A stretch of 64,000 nt of DNA, from contig NZ_JAVRHX010000002.1 in assembly GCF_031846345.1 (NCBI RefSeq), positions 558,001 to 622,000 on the forward strand. The letters run 5' to 3'. Made by a program: the position numbers and the translations under genes. This document shows positions 7,699 through 17,124 of this stretch, in pieces (within the stretch, counting starts at the first letter, position 1; the number at the start of each line of letters is the position of its first letter). The notes below the pieces were generated by a model. It searched no databases. It was not told the origin of the DNA and worked only from the letters and a program-made list of their open reading frames with translations. Source of the DNA: Glaciecola petra. GTDB taxonomy: Bacteria; Pseudomonadota; Gammaproteobacteria; Enterobacterales; Alteromonadaceae.

Positions 7699-10302
7699 AT
7701 GCGTAACAATCGTTTTCTGTTGATTTGTAGTTTGTTGTTTCTCATAGGATTATCAGCATGTGGTGGTGGCAGTAGCAGTGATAGTGACTCTGCACCTCCC
7801 CCGACTCCCCCCACCCCCACTGTTACATTGTCAGTATCCTCCGAAAGTGTTGAAGTGAATACAGAGTTCAATTTGGCTTGGTCTACCATTAATGCAGATA
7901 CATGCACTGCGTCTGGAAGTTGGAGCGGAGATAAAGCAAGTTCTGGCAGCGAAATTATTACAGAAGTGCAAATAGGAACCAAAGGCTATACGATTTCTTG
8001 TTCTGGCGCCGGAGGGCAAGTTTCATCTAGTGTTGAAGTTGAAATAACTTCTCTGACCAATACTGACCAGTGGGATCATGTTCACATCCCCTACGGCACA
8101 GACGACCCTAATCGCCAGTGGCTCAACATTCACTTAGCCTATGACCAATCTACGCCAATGCCTATATATCTGCTTGCCCATGGCAATGGTGGTTCAGCCG
8201 ATGGTGTGAGTGAAAATGAATTACATGCTCTCGCCAACGAAGGTTATGCGACAATAAGTTGGGAATCTATACCAACAATCAGTAACTCTGATGAAGGCGC
8301 GATAGGTATTGCCGATGCGCAAGTGATGTTTGAATGGGTCATTGCTAATGCAGATACATACAATTTGGATCCTGACCACATTGTTGTTGGTGGCCGTTCT
8401 CGTGGTTCTATTATTAGCTGGCAGTTAGCCCACAGTAATCATCCATCGATTAAAGGTATTTATATGTATAATGCGCTGCCGCAATCAGCATGGCAGGATG
8501 TGGGCACATGGAGTCCTGTGGATGAGATCACTATCGATAGTCCCGTCACTTATTTGGTTTATGGCCCTGATTTTGATGATGATGACGGCCATAACCCAGT
8601 GAATGTTGATCCATTGCTAGCTCGTTACGACGAACTAGGAATCGGCGACAAAATAACTCGTCATGTTGATATGTGGGGAGATTTTCGTGGAGATAATGGT
8701 GGTTGGACTAATGACGCTCACACAATGCATTACTTTGCCGAGTTCGCAGCACAAGTCGAAGAAACTATTATCCCTCATACCTTAAGCCGTAATACATTGT
8801 TTATGGGGCACAGTTTTTTCGCCCCTATTGCCAGACAAATTCCTGTACATATGACACAACTTGGTAACGGCGATCATAGTCAGCACGTAGAATCTTCACC
8901 TGGTGAAACAGGTACGCCAATTGCGCTATGGGAGGACGAAGGTCATAGAAATACAGTTCAAGCTATTCTTGACACCGGAGAGGTTGAATTATTTGGTATG
9001 ACTGCTAGCCCGACCATGCAAGGTTATACGCTTTGGATAGATTATGCCTTGTCTACAAATCCAAATACCAGAATCGTAATAGGCACACCTTGGTTGGATT
9101 TCCCCGCCAATTATAGTGACGCAGCCATCTATGAGAATACGATTATTGACGGTATTGATAGTAAAATCCAAGTTGATATAGATGCACTTAGATTACTGTA
9201 CCCTAATACAGAAATAATCAATTTACCTTACGCTTTTGCTGCAATCCAATTGAGGAATATGTTTGAAGCAGAACAATTACCAGGTGTGACAGAACTTATT
9301 GGTAGTAATCCTGAGACGTCTATCTTTCGAGATGAAAAAGGTCATGGACATGGAAATGGCTTATTGCTCGACTTAGCAGAATTTATCTGGTTACGCCATA
9401 TTTATGGCATTGACTTAGATTCATACGAATATAGCGCTGGACATGACATAAATCTGAAAGAGATTGCCAAATCTATTCTAGATAAATACGCCTACTACTT
9501 TGAACCATCAACCCCCATCATTCAAAAGGGGAAAATCACGAAGCAGATAGAAGTCAATGGGATTACTCGGGAGTACATCATTTACGTACCAGAAAACTAT
9601 ACGAGAAATACCTCACAGCCGTTGCTGATGTCATTTCACGGACTGACAGGTAATATGGAGTTAAATTACGGTAACACGAAGTTCAATGAGCAGGCAGAGA
9701 GCAATAACTTCATAGCCGTTCACCCAAATGGGCTTTCCAACAGATGGACACTGACCGCCGACAACAATGCTGATGTGGATTTTATTCAAGCTCTACTAGA
9801 TGAGGTGGAGAAAGACTTCAACATAGACTCGAACCGAATTTACTCCACAGGTATGTCCATGGGCGGCTTTTTCAGTTTCCATTTGGCATGTAAGCTCTCA
9901 GACAGGATTGCCGCTATCGCTTCAGTGACAGGATCTATGTATCAACATGCTATTAATGATTGTTCACCGTCAAAGCCTATGCCCATCCTTCAGATACATG
10001 GTACTGAAGATGACATAGTTGATTACTCAAGTATAGCTGGCTTACTTGACTTCTGGACAAACCATAACAATACAGAAATTACCCCCGTCACGTCCAATAT
10101 CCCCGATGTTGATGCAGAAGATGGAAGCACGGTAGAGCGCCTTGAGTATTTGAATGGAGATCAAGGTGTTGAAGTCCATCATCTTAAAATAACGGGTGGC
10201 GGTCATGATTGGGCAGGTTTCAGAGGGAACATGGATATCAATGCGACCGAAGAGGTTTGGAACTTTGTGAAGGACTATGACCTTGATGGAAAGATTGAAT
10301 AA
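7699..10302 (+). CDS. Multidomain secreted lipoprotein with three predicted hydrolase/esterase modules
   Basis: About 867 residues. The ATG at 7699 is preferred over the one at 7690 because AGGA (7687-7690) is 8 bases upstream. The signal peptide ends in the lipobox LSAC, followed by a Gly/Ser/Pro linker. A small Ig-like domain (about 40-115) contains paired Cys. Next comes an alpha/beta hydrolase module (about 120-350) with AHGNGGS and the nucleophile elbow GRSRG (about 232-236). A middle module (about 360-620) begins LFMGHSFF, SGNH-hydrolase-like, with a late Asp/His-rich stretch. The C-terminal module (about 630-867) resembles feruloyl/PHB-depolymerase-type esterases, with GMSMGG and a terminal GGGHDW. 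The substrate is probably an acylated polysaccharide or polyester at the cell surface, by inference. Confidence 0.85.
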   Translation: MRNNRFLLICSLLFLIGLSACGGGSSSDSDSAPPPTPPTPTVTLSVSSESVEVNTEFNLAWSTINADTCTASGSWSGDKASSGSEIITEVQIGTKGYTISCSGAGGQVSSSVEVEITSLTNTDQWDHVHIPYGTDDPNRQWLNIHLAYDQSTPMPIYLLAHGNGGSADGVSENELHALANEGYATISWESIPTISNSDEGAIGIADAQVMFEWVIANADTYNLDPDHIVVGGRSRGSIISWQLAHSNHPSIKGIYMYNALPQSAWQDVGTWSPVDEITIDSPVTYLVYGPDFDDDDGHNPVNVDPLLARYDELGIGDKITRHVDMWGDFRGDNGGWTNDAHTMHYFAEFAAQVEETIIPHTLSRNTLFMGHSFFAPIARQIPVHMTQLGNGDHSQHVESSPGETGTPIALWEDEGHRNTVQAILDTGEVELFGMTASPTMQGYTLWIDYALSTNPNTRIVIGTPWLDFPANYSDAAIYENTIIDGIDSKIQVDIDALRLLYPNTEIINLPYAFAAIQLRNMFEAEQLPGVTELIGSNPETSIFRDEKGHGHGNGLLLDLAEFIWLRHIYGIDLDSYEYSAGHDINLKEIAKSILDKYAYYFEPSTPIIQKGKITKQIEVNGITREYIIYVPENYTRNTSQPLLMSFHGLTGNMELNYGNTKFNEQAESNNFIAVHPNGLSNRWTLTADNNADVDFIQALLDEVEKDFNIDSNRIYSTGMSMGGFFSFHLACKLSDRIAAIASVTGSMYQHAINDCSPSKPMPILQIHGTEDDIVDYSSIAGLLDFWTNHNNTEITPVTSNIPDVDAEDGSTVERLEYLNGDQGVEVHHLKITGGGHDWAGFRGNMDINATEEVWNFVKDYDLDGKIE

Positions 10303-10577
10303 TGGCGTTGAGACTTAATGTGATCAAGTTTGAAATTCACACCGGCTGGGCTACAAGCCGTCCTTCGAGTTAGCTATGTGTATCTAATTTACGCCTATAT
10401 TGTTGGCTATGCAGACAATGAGTCATAATAATTTTAAACTTTGTTTTGGATTAGTGTGAATCACGATGTTTTCTCAACAAAAATTTTATTTTATTATTTT
10501 TTCAACTGCTTAACTAAGCCTTATGAGCGGTCGGGGTATAAAGCAGGGTAGCATACATTATATTTTTTAATTCTGAT

Positions 10578-11333
10578 TTAATCACTTAAAAAACTCACCC
10601 ATAGGTTTTTATAAACGGTATTTCTAATTCCTTCACCATGCGCTTTTTTTCCATCCCGTACTTTTTCTTTGAGTCTATATATGTGTTCTTCAGGAATAGC
10701 CATCGCGTTATAAGTATTGTTTATTATGTCGGCCATAGGTTCTTGACTGTGATATACACCAAACCAATCTTTTGCTGGTGTTACACTTTCATTATGATAC
10801 CAATTGGCAATTGCAGGGCGAGCCGAAAAATCCCATCCTCCTGAAAAAGTAATGATCTTGTTTACAACAATTTTTTTGGCGATGAAGGCCGCCATTCCGC
10901 CACCTTGAGATTGACCTGCAACTATGATTTTTTTCCAGTTTATACGACCATTTACTAGAAACTTATCCCAGTGCCCTTTTTTATCAAACTGAATTAAATA
11001 ACTAAGTAGTTTTTCAAAACGATTAATAATCGCGTCTTGAGGTTGATCTGGAATGAGTGGTAAAAGCTGCGTACCAAACACTCGCTGTGTCCTAAATTTT
11101 TCTGCGGGCGACTCAGCTTGATACCAAACGAGATGAGGTACATCAGCTTTTGTTATTGAAGCATCTGTGGCTGATGGCTTGATCATAATCTGATGAATGT
11201 TGTTTGCTAAAATAGTAGATGGTTGAACTTCGATAGTTTCTGCACTCGTTTTAGCATGAGAAAAGCCAATAATGATACAAAATAATATACACACTACATT
11301 GAATAAGTTTATCCTTTTCTCTGGTTTAAGCAT
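10578..11333 (-). CDS. Secreted alpha/beta hydrolase (BPSS1187-like)
   Basis: 251 residues with an N-terminal signal peptide (hydrophobic core about 12-25, cleavage probably after SHA). GQSQGGG supplies the GxSxG nucleophile. A late AHGEG may supply the catalytic His. It looks like a single-domain serine hydrolase of the alpha/beta fold; the substrate is unknown. Its ATG is one base beyond the stop of the racemase-family gene (stop 11335-11337), so it is the last gene of a permease-racemase-hydrolase operon. That context hints at a role in peptide or amino-acid derivative use. Confidence 0.8.
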   Translation of the reverse strand: MLKPEKRINLFNVVCILFCIIIGFSHAKTSAETIEVQPSTILANNIHQIMIKPSATDASITKADVPHLVWYQAESPAEKFRTQRVFGTQLLPLIPDQPQDAIINRFEKLLSYLIQFDKKGHWDKFLVNGRINWKKIIVAGQSQGGGMAAFIAKKIVVNKIITFSGGWDFSARPAIANWYHNESVTPAKDWFGVYHSQEPMADIINNTYNAMAIPEEHIYRLKEKVRDGKKAHGEGIRNTVYKNLWVSFLSD

Positions 11334-11334
11334 G

Positions 11335-12036
11335 CTAATTTCCTTTCCCTAAAATAAAATTTACACCTGCTTGTGCATGAATGGTGGTCGTATTGAAAAT
11401 TGGAACATCAATATCACTTTGACTAATCATCAAAGGAAACTCAGTACACCCTAAAACAACAGCTTTTGCACCCGCGTTAATAAAGTCGTTTAAAATGCTC
11501 AAAACGTATGACTTAGAATCTAACACAATCTTACCGTAAGTGAGCTCTTCTTGAATGATCCTGTGTAACTCGTTTAGCACCTTTGCACTTTGTGGCACTA
11601 ATACTTCTATGTTTTGCTGAACTATCCTTTTTGTAACAAAATCCTGTGACATTGAATATTTAGTGCCAATAAAACAGACCTTTTTTATGCCTTTAGATTT
11701 TATATCTGATGCCGTAGCATCAGAAATATGTAGAATGGGCGTCGACACTTCTTTGGCTACCAATTCGTATACTTTATGAGGTGTGTTGGCACAAAACATC
11801 AATTGCTGTGCGCCGGCTTTTTGAAGGCTTAATGCTGCCTCTGTAAGCAGTTCCGCGATTTGTTCCCATTTTGACTCAAGTTGTAGCCGGTGGATCAAGG
11901 ACTGATTTAAGGTATAGACTAATAACGGAGGGTTAGTATTGTCTCCAAAGTGATTGTTTACCGACTGATTAATCTCTCGGTAATACTCAATAGTAGAATG
12001 CCAAGATGTCCCGCCTATTAAGCCTAATTTTTTCAT
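11335..12036 (-). CDS. Aspartate/glutamate racemase family protein
   Basis: 233 residues, the usual length for the family. It begins MKKLGLIGGTSWHSTIEYY, typical of YgeA-like amino-acid racemases. The two catalytic cysteines lie in MLFCANTPHK and VVLGCTEFPLM, giving the two-base PLP-independent mechanism that inverts the alpha carbon. It should be cytoplasmic. It starts 14 bases after the amino-acid permease stop and is followed one base later by the hydrolase gene. The substrate (Asp, Glu, or another amino acid) cannot be fixed from sequence; the adjacent permease suggests it acts on an imported amino acid. Confidence 0.9.
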   Translation of the reverse strand: MKKLGLIGGTSWHSTIEYYREINQSVNNHFGDNTNPPLLVYTLNQSLIHRLQLESKWEQIAELLTEAALSLQKAGAQQLMFCANTPHKVYELVAKEVSTPILHISDATASDIKSKGIKKVCFIGTKYSMSQDFVTKRIVQQNIEVLVPQSAKVLNELHRIIQEELTYGKIVLDSKSYVLSILNDFINAGAKAVVLGCTEFPLMISQSDIDVPIFNTTTIHAQAGVNFILGKGN

Positions 12037-12050
12037 GCAATATACTCATT

Positions 12051-13328
12051 TTAATTGGCTAATTTTCGATGGCTCAACAACCAATACAAGATGAAGCCAA
12101 TGAAGACTTGGGCAGCTAACATTAGCCACGCTTTATAAGATGATTGAAACGCGGCAGCGATGCATACGACAATTGAAATATAGGGTAAAGCAAACCACAT
12201 CAGCTTTTTAAAAATAGCAGAGGGGAGCGGCCAATCTTGTTCAGAGCGCAGTTTCAAAAGCGCTAAGGTACACAAAAAGTAAACGACTAATCGAGAAAGC
12301 ACGCTGACCATAGCGAGCCAAATAAAGCCGCCAGACAAGCTCAATAAACATGCAATTACGCCAAGTGTGATAATAGAATGATCAGGCGTAGAATATTTTT
12401 TATGCAAGTGGGAAAACCATTTTGGGAGCGCCTGCGACTCTGCCATCGCAAAGGTTAACCTCGATGTGCTTATCATGGCAGCAAGCAAATTAGCAGCAAT
12501 TGAAAATACCGCAGCCATCGCTATCATCCACGCTCCCCATGGACCTAATAATGTATCAGCAAGTGCAATTAAAGGTGTACTGTCACTATTTGACTCGTTC
12601 ACAAATGCCACATAACTCAATTGTACTAGTGCATATAAAATTGCTGTTGCTATGACAGTACTCATTAGTGCTAGTGGTACATTTTTCTTTGCTTCTTTGG
12701 TTTCTCCAGATGTAACTAATACTGTTTCGAAACCAATAAAAGCGTATAACGTTAATAAGGCTGCTGCACCAACATCACTTATCGCAACTGGAGACATTTT
12801 TAAGTTTGCGCTTCCTATTTGAGACAATGCAAAGCCGATAAGTATGACAATTGGCAACAACTTAAGCAGAGTGAGGCCATCTAAAAAGCGTATGGCTCTT
12901 TTAACACCGATGAGATTAATAAAGGTCAATAAAGCGCACAACACAATGACCATAAAAGATTCGTTTAGGTAGGCAGTAGCATCTGCCAACAAAAAACCTG
13001 CATATTTAAATAGCACGTGAGCATTGGCGGCAAGTGCTGCAGCTCTAGCCAAATAATAAATCCAGCCTGTTTGAAAAGATACTGCGCTACCAAAGGCTTT
13101 CTCGGTATAAACAACCGGGCCTCCAGTATTTTGAAACTTAGCGGCAAGTTGGGAAAAACTCCACACAACAGATAAAAGCAAAATACCAAATACTAAAAAA
13201 GCAATTGGGCTTGCATTTCCTAGTATATTGTCCATTTTTGCGGGTAAAGCAAAAATACCTGCACCAATTACACCATTGATGACGAGTAAAGATGCTCCTA
13301 TTAAGCCAATCTCTCGTTTTAACTGCAT
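12051..13328 (-). CDS. APC-family amino acid permease
   Basis: 425 residues with about 12 hydrophobic segments. The N-terminal REIGLIGASLLVINGVIGAG is the conserved first helix of APC (amino acid-polyamine-organocation) transporters, with the unwound GxG substrate site. NTGGPVVYTEKAFG and TLYAFIGFETVLV follow in their expected places. It is an inner-membrane secondary transporter, probably importing an amino acid or related amine. It is the first gene of the operon with the racemase-family enzyme and secreted hydrolase. Confidence 0.9.
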   Translation of the reverse strand: MQLKREIGLIGASLLVINGVIGAGIFALPAKMDNILGNASPIAFLVFGILLLSVVWSFSQLAAKFQNTGGPVVYTEKAFGSAVSFQTGWIYYLARAAALAANAHVLFKYAGFLLADATAYLNESFMVIVLCALLTFINLIGVKRAIRFLDGLTLLKLLPIVILIGFALSQIGSANLKMSPVAISDVGAAALLTLYAFIGFETVLVTSGETKEAKKNVPLALMSTVIATAILYALVQLSYVAFVNESNSDSTPLIALADTLLGPWGAWMIAMAAVFSIAANLLAAMISTSRLTFAMAESQALPKWFSHLHKKYSTPDHSIITLGVIACLLSLSGGFIWLAMVSVLSRLVVYFLCTLALLKLRSEQDWPLPSAIFKKLMWFALPYISIVVCIAAAFQSSYKAWLMLAAQVFIGFILYWLLSHRKLAN

Positions 13329-13564
13329 CGTATGCCTATGTGAAAACTGTTTGTTCGACTATAGACTAAAATGATATGAATGGACAAATTAGTAACTCTT
13401 ATCCCATCGACTTTATTTATCATAAAAACCCTGAACATGGCGTTTTTTATAGCGGTAGAACGGGATTGTTTTGACTACTATTGTGCCATTGCCAAGTGCT
13501 AGCAATGTAACAAGCGCTATGGCGTTGTTTGTGTCAAAAGCAAGATTAGCGTTAGCCAATAAGA

Positions 13565-14581
13565 TTATCCTAGTAGATATTTCTTGCATGATTGCCTTTC
13601 GGTAATAGAGCAAGCAATCATAATTTTTTGCGCGTGCTTATGTTTATCATTAATGTTTTCGAGCAGTAACTTTGTCGCTTCTTTACCAATGCTGTATGGC
13701 TCTTGCTTGACGACCGTAATCGGCACCTTGAAAAATTCTGCCATGGGGATATCGTCAAAACCAATGATCGAAACATCTTCCGGTATCGATATACTCTCTT
13801 CGTTTAAATGTCTTAATAGCTCAGTAGTGATAGCTAAATGCTGAGTGAAAAAAGCAGTAGGCGAAGAATTCGAGGCCAAAACGCTTCTTGGCGCATGCTC
13901 AAAGCCCGTTTCTCTTTGCCAATATTGTATGAGATCTTTATCTAATGGAATATTATGTTTTTCGAGGGCTGACACATACCCAAGGTAGCGTTCGTTTCTT
14001 GATTTTACGTTTTTAAAGGCTTGGGTAACAAAGCATATTCTTTTATGCCCCAATTTAATTAAATACTCAGTCGCTTCAAAAGCAGCTTTACGATAATCAG
14101 ACAAAATCAGGTTTTTTTCACTGCCATCATGTTCTAACTGAACATGAACAATGGGCATGCCTTTATCAATATAATCACGGATAAGTGTATTATTTTCGCC
14201 TGAAGAAGCGATAATAATGCCATCCACCCTCATTTGATACAGCGCTTCTAAAGACTTTGCTTCAGTTTCGGGGTCAAAATCGGTGTTGTAAATTAATGCG
14301 TTATAGCCAAAGGCCTTGCAGTAATCATCTACTCCACGAATAGTATAACTTGTATCAAAGCCTGTTATGTCTCTAACGATAACGCCTATGGTCTTAGTCT
14401 TATCTGATTTTAAGTTTCTTGCGATAGGGTTTGGTACATAATCTAAGTCTTTAATTGCCAGTCTAATGCGCTCTTGAGTCTGTTTTGACATATAGTCAAA
14501 ACGGCCATTAATGTATTGTGAGGCGGTACTTTTAGATACCGATGCGCGCTGGGCAACATCCACTAATTTTACTTTTGCCAT
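13565..14581 (-). CDS. LacI-family transcriptional repressor of the adjacent sugar-acid locus
   Basis: 338 residues. The N-terminal LacI helix-turn-helix (VKLVDVAQRASVSKSTASQY) is followed by the hinge helix (YVPNPIARNLKSDKTKTIGV). The rest is a periplasmic-binding-protein-like effector domain ending with VSIIGFDDIPMAEFF. It is divergent from the dehydratase/oxidoreductase/symporter operon starting at 14712. A perfect 16-base palindrome (14651-14666) lies between them, 70 bases from its start codon. It likely represses that operon until a sugar acid binds. Confidence 0.93.
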   Translation of the reverse strand: MAKVKLVDVAQRASVSKSTASQYINGRFDYMSKQTQERIRLAIKDLDYVPNPIARNLKSDKTKTIGVIVRDITGFDTSYTIRGVDDYCKAFGYNALIYNTDFDPETEAKSLEALYQMRVDGIIIASSGENNTLIRDYIDKGMPIVHVQLEHDGSEKNLILSDYRKAAFEATEYLIKLGHKRICFVTQAFKNVKSRNERYLGYVSALEKHNIPLDKDLIQYWQRETGFEHAPRSVLASNSSPTAFFTQHLAITTELLRHLNEESISIPEDVSIIGFDDIPMAEFFKVPITVVKQEPYSIGKEATKLLLENINDKHKHAQKIMIACSITERQSCKKYLLG

Positions 14582-14650
14582 CGTTAGATATGTGTAGATA
14601 GTGTCAGTTTTGTAATATTGACATACTGCAAGATTATGCTAATTTAATCA

Positions 14651-14666
14651 ACTAAACCGGTTTAGT
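14651..14666. promoter_or_regulatory. Palindromic LacI-family operator ACTAAACCGGTTTAGT
   Basis: A perfect 16-base inverted repeat with the central CG step typical of LacI-family operators. It lies between the divergent repressor (start 14581) and the ManD-type gene (start 14712). A TTGACA (14619-14624) is followed after 15-18 bases by AT-rich -10 candidates, which would place the palindrome over the transcription start of the rightward operon. No second copy was seen. Confidence 0.8.
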
Positions 14667-14711
14667 ATTTTAGTAATAAATATCAAAAAACACTGATAGA
14701 GTACTCATCTT

Positions 14712-15929
14712 TTGAAAATTAAAGAAATCAAAGTCTTCGTTTGCAGCCCCGGCAGAAACTTTGTCACAGTAAAAGTGATAACCGACAGCGACATATATGG
14801 TTTAGGTGATGCAACTCTCAATGGCCGCGAGATAGCAGTTGCCACTTACCTTGAAGAACATCTTATTCCTTGCTTGATTGGCCGTAATGCGCATGATATT
14901 GAAGATATTTGGCAATATCTTTATCGCGGTGTTTATTGGCGCAAGGGTGCTGTGAACATGGCTGCTATTGCTGCCATTGATATGGCATTGTGGGACATAA
15001 AAGGTAAAGCGGCAAACATGCCTGTTTACCAATTATTAGGGGGCAAAAGTAGAAGAGCGGTAGGTTTATACGCCCATGCCAATGGTGACACTATTGAAAA
15101 TACCTTAGATAAAACTGAAGAGCTTATTGACCAGGGCTTTAAGGCTATTCGCTTGCAGTGCGCTGTGCCAGGTTTAAATGTGACGTACGGCGTTTTAGGG
15201 GATAAGGCCGATTATTTTGAGCTTCAAGGTAACCGACCACTCCCACCAGAAGAAGAATGGTCTACCCAAAAGTACTTTAATATGGTCGTTGATCTTTTTG
15301 CACAGGCGAGAGCGCGGTTTGGTAACAATATTCATTTATTGCACGATGTGCATAGCCGTTTAATGCCAATTGAGTCAGCTCGATTAGGCAAACTGCTAGA
15401 GCCCTACAACTTATTATTTTTAGAAGATGCATCTATTGCTGAAAACCAAGATAGTTATAAAGTCATACGTCAGCACACTACTACGCCGCTTGCTATTGGT
15501 GAGACATATAACACTATTTGGGACTGTAAAGAACTTATTCAAAATCAACTCATCGATTATATTAGAGTTGCTGCTACCCATGCCGGAGGTATTACGGCCT
15601 TGCGTCGTATAGCTGATTTCGCCAGTATCCACAATGTTAAGACCGCTCCGCATGGCGCGCCTGATTTATCGCCTGTTTGCTTTGCGGCGCATATGCATTT
15701 AAATATTTGGGCACCAAATTTTGGTATTCAAGAATTTGTGGGTTTTGGTAATGAGCATTCTGCGCGCATTTTTCAACATACCCTTACACTTGAAAATGGC
15801 ATGGTGTTTTTATCAGATGCACCTGGCTTAGGTATCGAATTTGATGAAGAAGCTGCCAAGGAATATCCTTATAAACGCTCTTATTTGCCAGTGAGCCGTT
15901 TGGAAGACGGCACTGTTTGGCATTGGTAG
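14712..15929 (+). CDS. Mandelate racemase/enolase superfamily sugar-acid dehydratase (ManD/RspA type)
   Basis: 405 residues, the usual length for D-mannonate dehydratase of the enolase superfamily. D-mannonate dehydratase makes 2-keto-3-deoxygluconate. Residues matching the characterised ManD family are visible: R147 and Y159 (catalytic dyad), metal ligands D212, E238 and E264, and H214 and H314. The segment CSPGRNFVTVKV is typical of the family. The start is a TTG at 14712, since no ATG fits and the family N-terminus (KIKEIKV) follows at once. Members also dehydrate D-gluconate or are nearly inactive, so mannonate is the likeliest but unproven substrate. It heads the operon with the oxidoreductase and symporter. 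Confidence 0.88.
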   Translation: MKIKEIKVFVCSPGRNFVTVKVITDSDIYGLGDATLNGREIAVATYLEEHLIPCLIGRNAHDIEDIWQYLYRGVYWRKGAVNMAAIAAIDMALWDIKGKAANMPVYQLLGGKSRRAVGLYAHANGDTIENTLDKTEELIDQGFKAIRLQCAVPGLNVTYGVLGDKADYFELQGNRPLPPEEEWSTQKYFNMVVDLFAQARARFGNNIHLLHDVHSRLMPIESARLGKLLEPYNLLFLEDASIAENQDSYKVIRQHTTTPLAIGETYNTIWDCKELIQNQLIDYIRVAATHAGGITALRRIADFASIHNVKTAPHGAPDLSPVCFAAHMHLNIWAPNFGIQEFVGFGNEHSARIFQHTLTLENGMVFLSDAPGLGIEFDEEAAKEYPYKRSYLPVSRLEDGTVWHW

Positions 15930-15973
15930 GCAGGCATGACTAATTTTAGATTTGAAGGTTCAGGAAAAATCGC

Positions 15974-17113
15974 ATGAGTAAGAATATACGGGTATTAGTA
16001 CAAGGCACTGGGTTTGCTGGTCAAGGTCATACAGCAGCGTTTAGAGATATGGGTGCTGAAGTGGTGGGTATTGTGGGCCGTACCGAAAGCGTCGTTCAAC
16101 AAGTCGCAAAAGAACTCGATATTCCCTATGCAGGGACTGACTGGAAGCAAGCGCTCATTGACTGTAAGCCAGACGTGGTATCAATAGGCACACCCGGGGG
16201 CGTTCATGAAGAGCCCATTCGTCAAGCGATTGAATTTGGGTGTCATGTATTTAGCGACAAACCCCTTACTCATAGTGGCGAGACCTCTAAAAAGCTATAT
16301 GAACTCGCAATTGAGAAAAATGTGAAAACTGCCTTTGCGTCTAGTTTTAGGTATATGCCTGAAGTCCAACACGCCAAACGGCTAGTGGCCGCTAATACGA
16401 TTGGTGAACCTCTCGAAGTAGAATATATTTCGCACTTTAACCTAGAACGAAATATACCTTTTGGTTGGTCGCACAGAAAAGAAGATGGTGGTGGGCGTTT
16501 AAATAATAATTTCACCCATAAATTATCAATCGTTACTTCAATCTTAGGTGAAAAAATCTTATCGATTATGGGTGATGTGAGGGATGATTTAGGACGAGCC
16601 CCCATTGTTGAGGGTGTTCATAACTTCAAAACACGACGTGATTTTATCCCTGAAGACATCGATGAACCTTCATTAAAATGGGGTGAGTCAAACGTGGAAT
16701 GGTCGTATACCGTTCTAGCAAAAATAGAAAGCCCATTAACGCCAAAACCGGTATCTGTTATGTTTAAACATGGTGGCTTGCATCCACGATTTAATGAAGA
16801 CCATATTGTGATTTACGGTAGCAAGGGGGCCATCTATGTTAAAGGGCACTATGCCAGTGGCCCGCTATACCTGTATAACGAGAATAACGAATGGGTTGAA
16901 CAAGCTTTACCTAAGGATATTGCCGAAAGCATTCCAAATGTTGAAGGCGATACAGAAAGAAACTGGCGTAATCTAATCAAGGTTTTCCTCAGTGATATTA
17001 AGGGTGAAGAAGTAGCTCCTTACCAAAGCTTCAAAGAAGGCGCTCAGTATCAACAATTAATTGATATTATTAGAGAAAATGACAGCTGGGTTGACGTTAG
17101 TCATCTACAGTAA
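15974..17113 (+). CDS. Gfo/Idh/MocA family NAD(P)-dependent oxidoreductase
   Basis: 379 residues. The N-terminal Rossmann domain has the nucleotide-binding GTGFAGQGH (about 11-19). SDKPLTHSG provides the family's Lys-Pro motif (EKP-type) near residue 95. The C-terminal alpha/beta domain is the dimer and substrate part. It is cytoplasmic and oxidises or reduces a sugar, sugar acid or cyclitol. A clear AGGAAAAA site precedes the ATG. Being between the ManD-type dehydratase and a sodium symporter, it probably prepares the imported compound for dehydration. The exact substrate is not readable from sequence. Confidence 0.9.
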   Translation: MSKNIRVLVQGTGFAGQGHTAAFRDMGAEVVGIVGRTESVVQQVAKELDIPYAGTDWKQALIDCKPDVVSIGTPGGVHEEPIRQAIEFGCHVFSDKPLTHSGETSKKLYELAIEKNVKTAFASSFRYMPEVQHAKRLVAANTIGEPLEVEYISHFNLERNIPFGWSHRKEDGGGRLNNNFTHKLSIVTSILGEKILSIMGDVRDDLGRAPIVEGVHNFKTRRDFIPEDIDEPSLKWGESNVEWSYTVLAKIESPLTPKPVSVMFKHGGLHPRFNEDHIVIYGSKGAIYVKGHYASGPLYLYNENNEWVEQALPKDIAESIPNVEGDTERNWRNLIKVFLSDIKGEEVAPYQSFKEGAQYQQLIDIIRENDSWVDVSHLQ

Positions 17114-17124
17114 AAGGTAACGCC

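Noticed and set aside
10303..10577. Intergenic region with CGGCT...AGCCG
   Set aside because: A five-pair stem without a T tract; nothing else recognisable in these 275 bases.
13413..13613. 66-codon minus-strand frame between the permease and the LacI gene
   Set aside because: Overlaps the 3' end of the LacI gene, has no convincing ribosome site and no recognisable domain.
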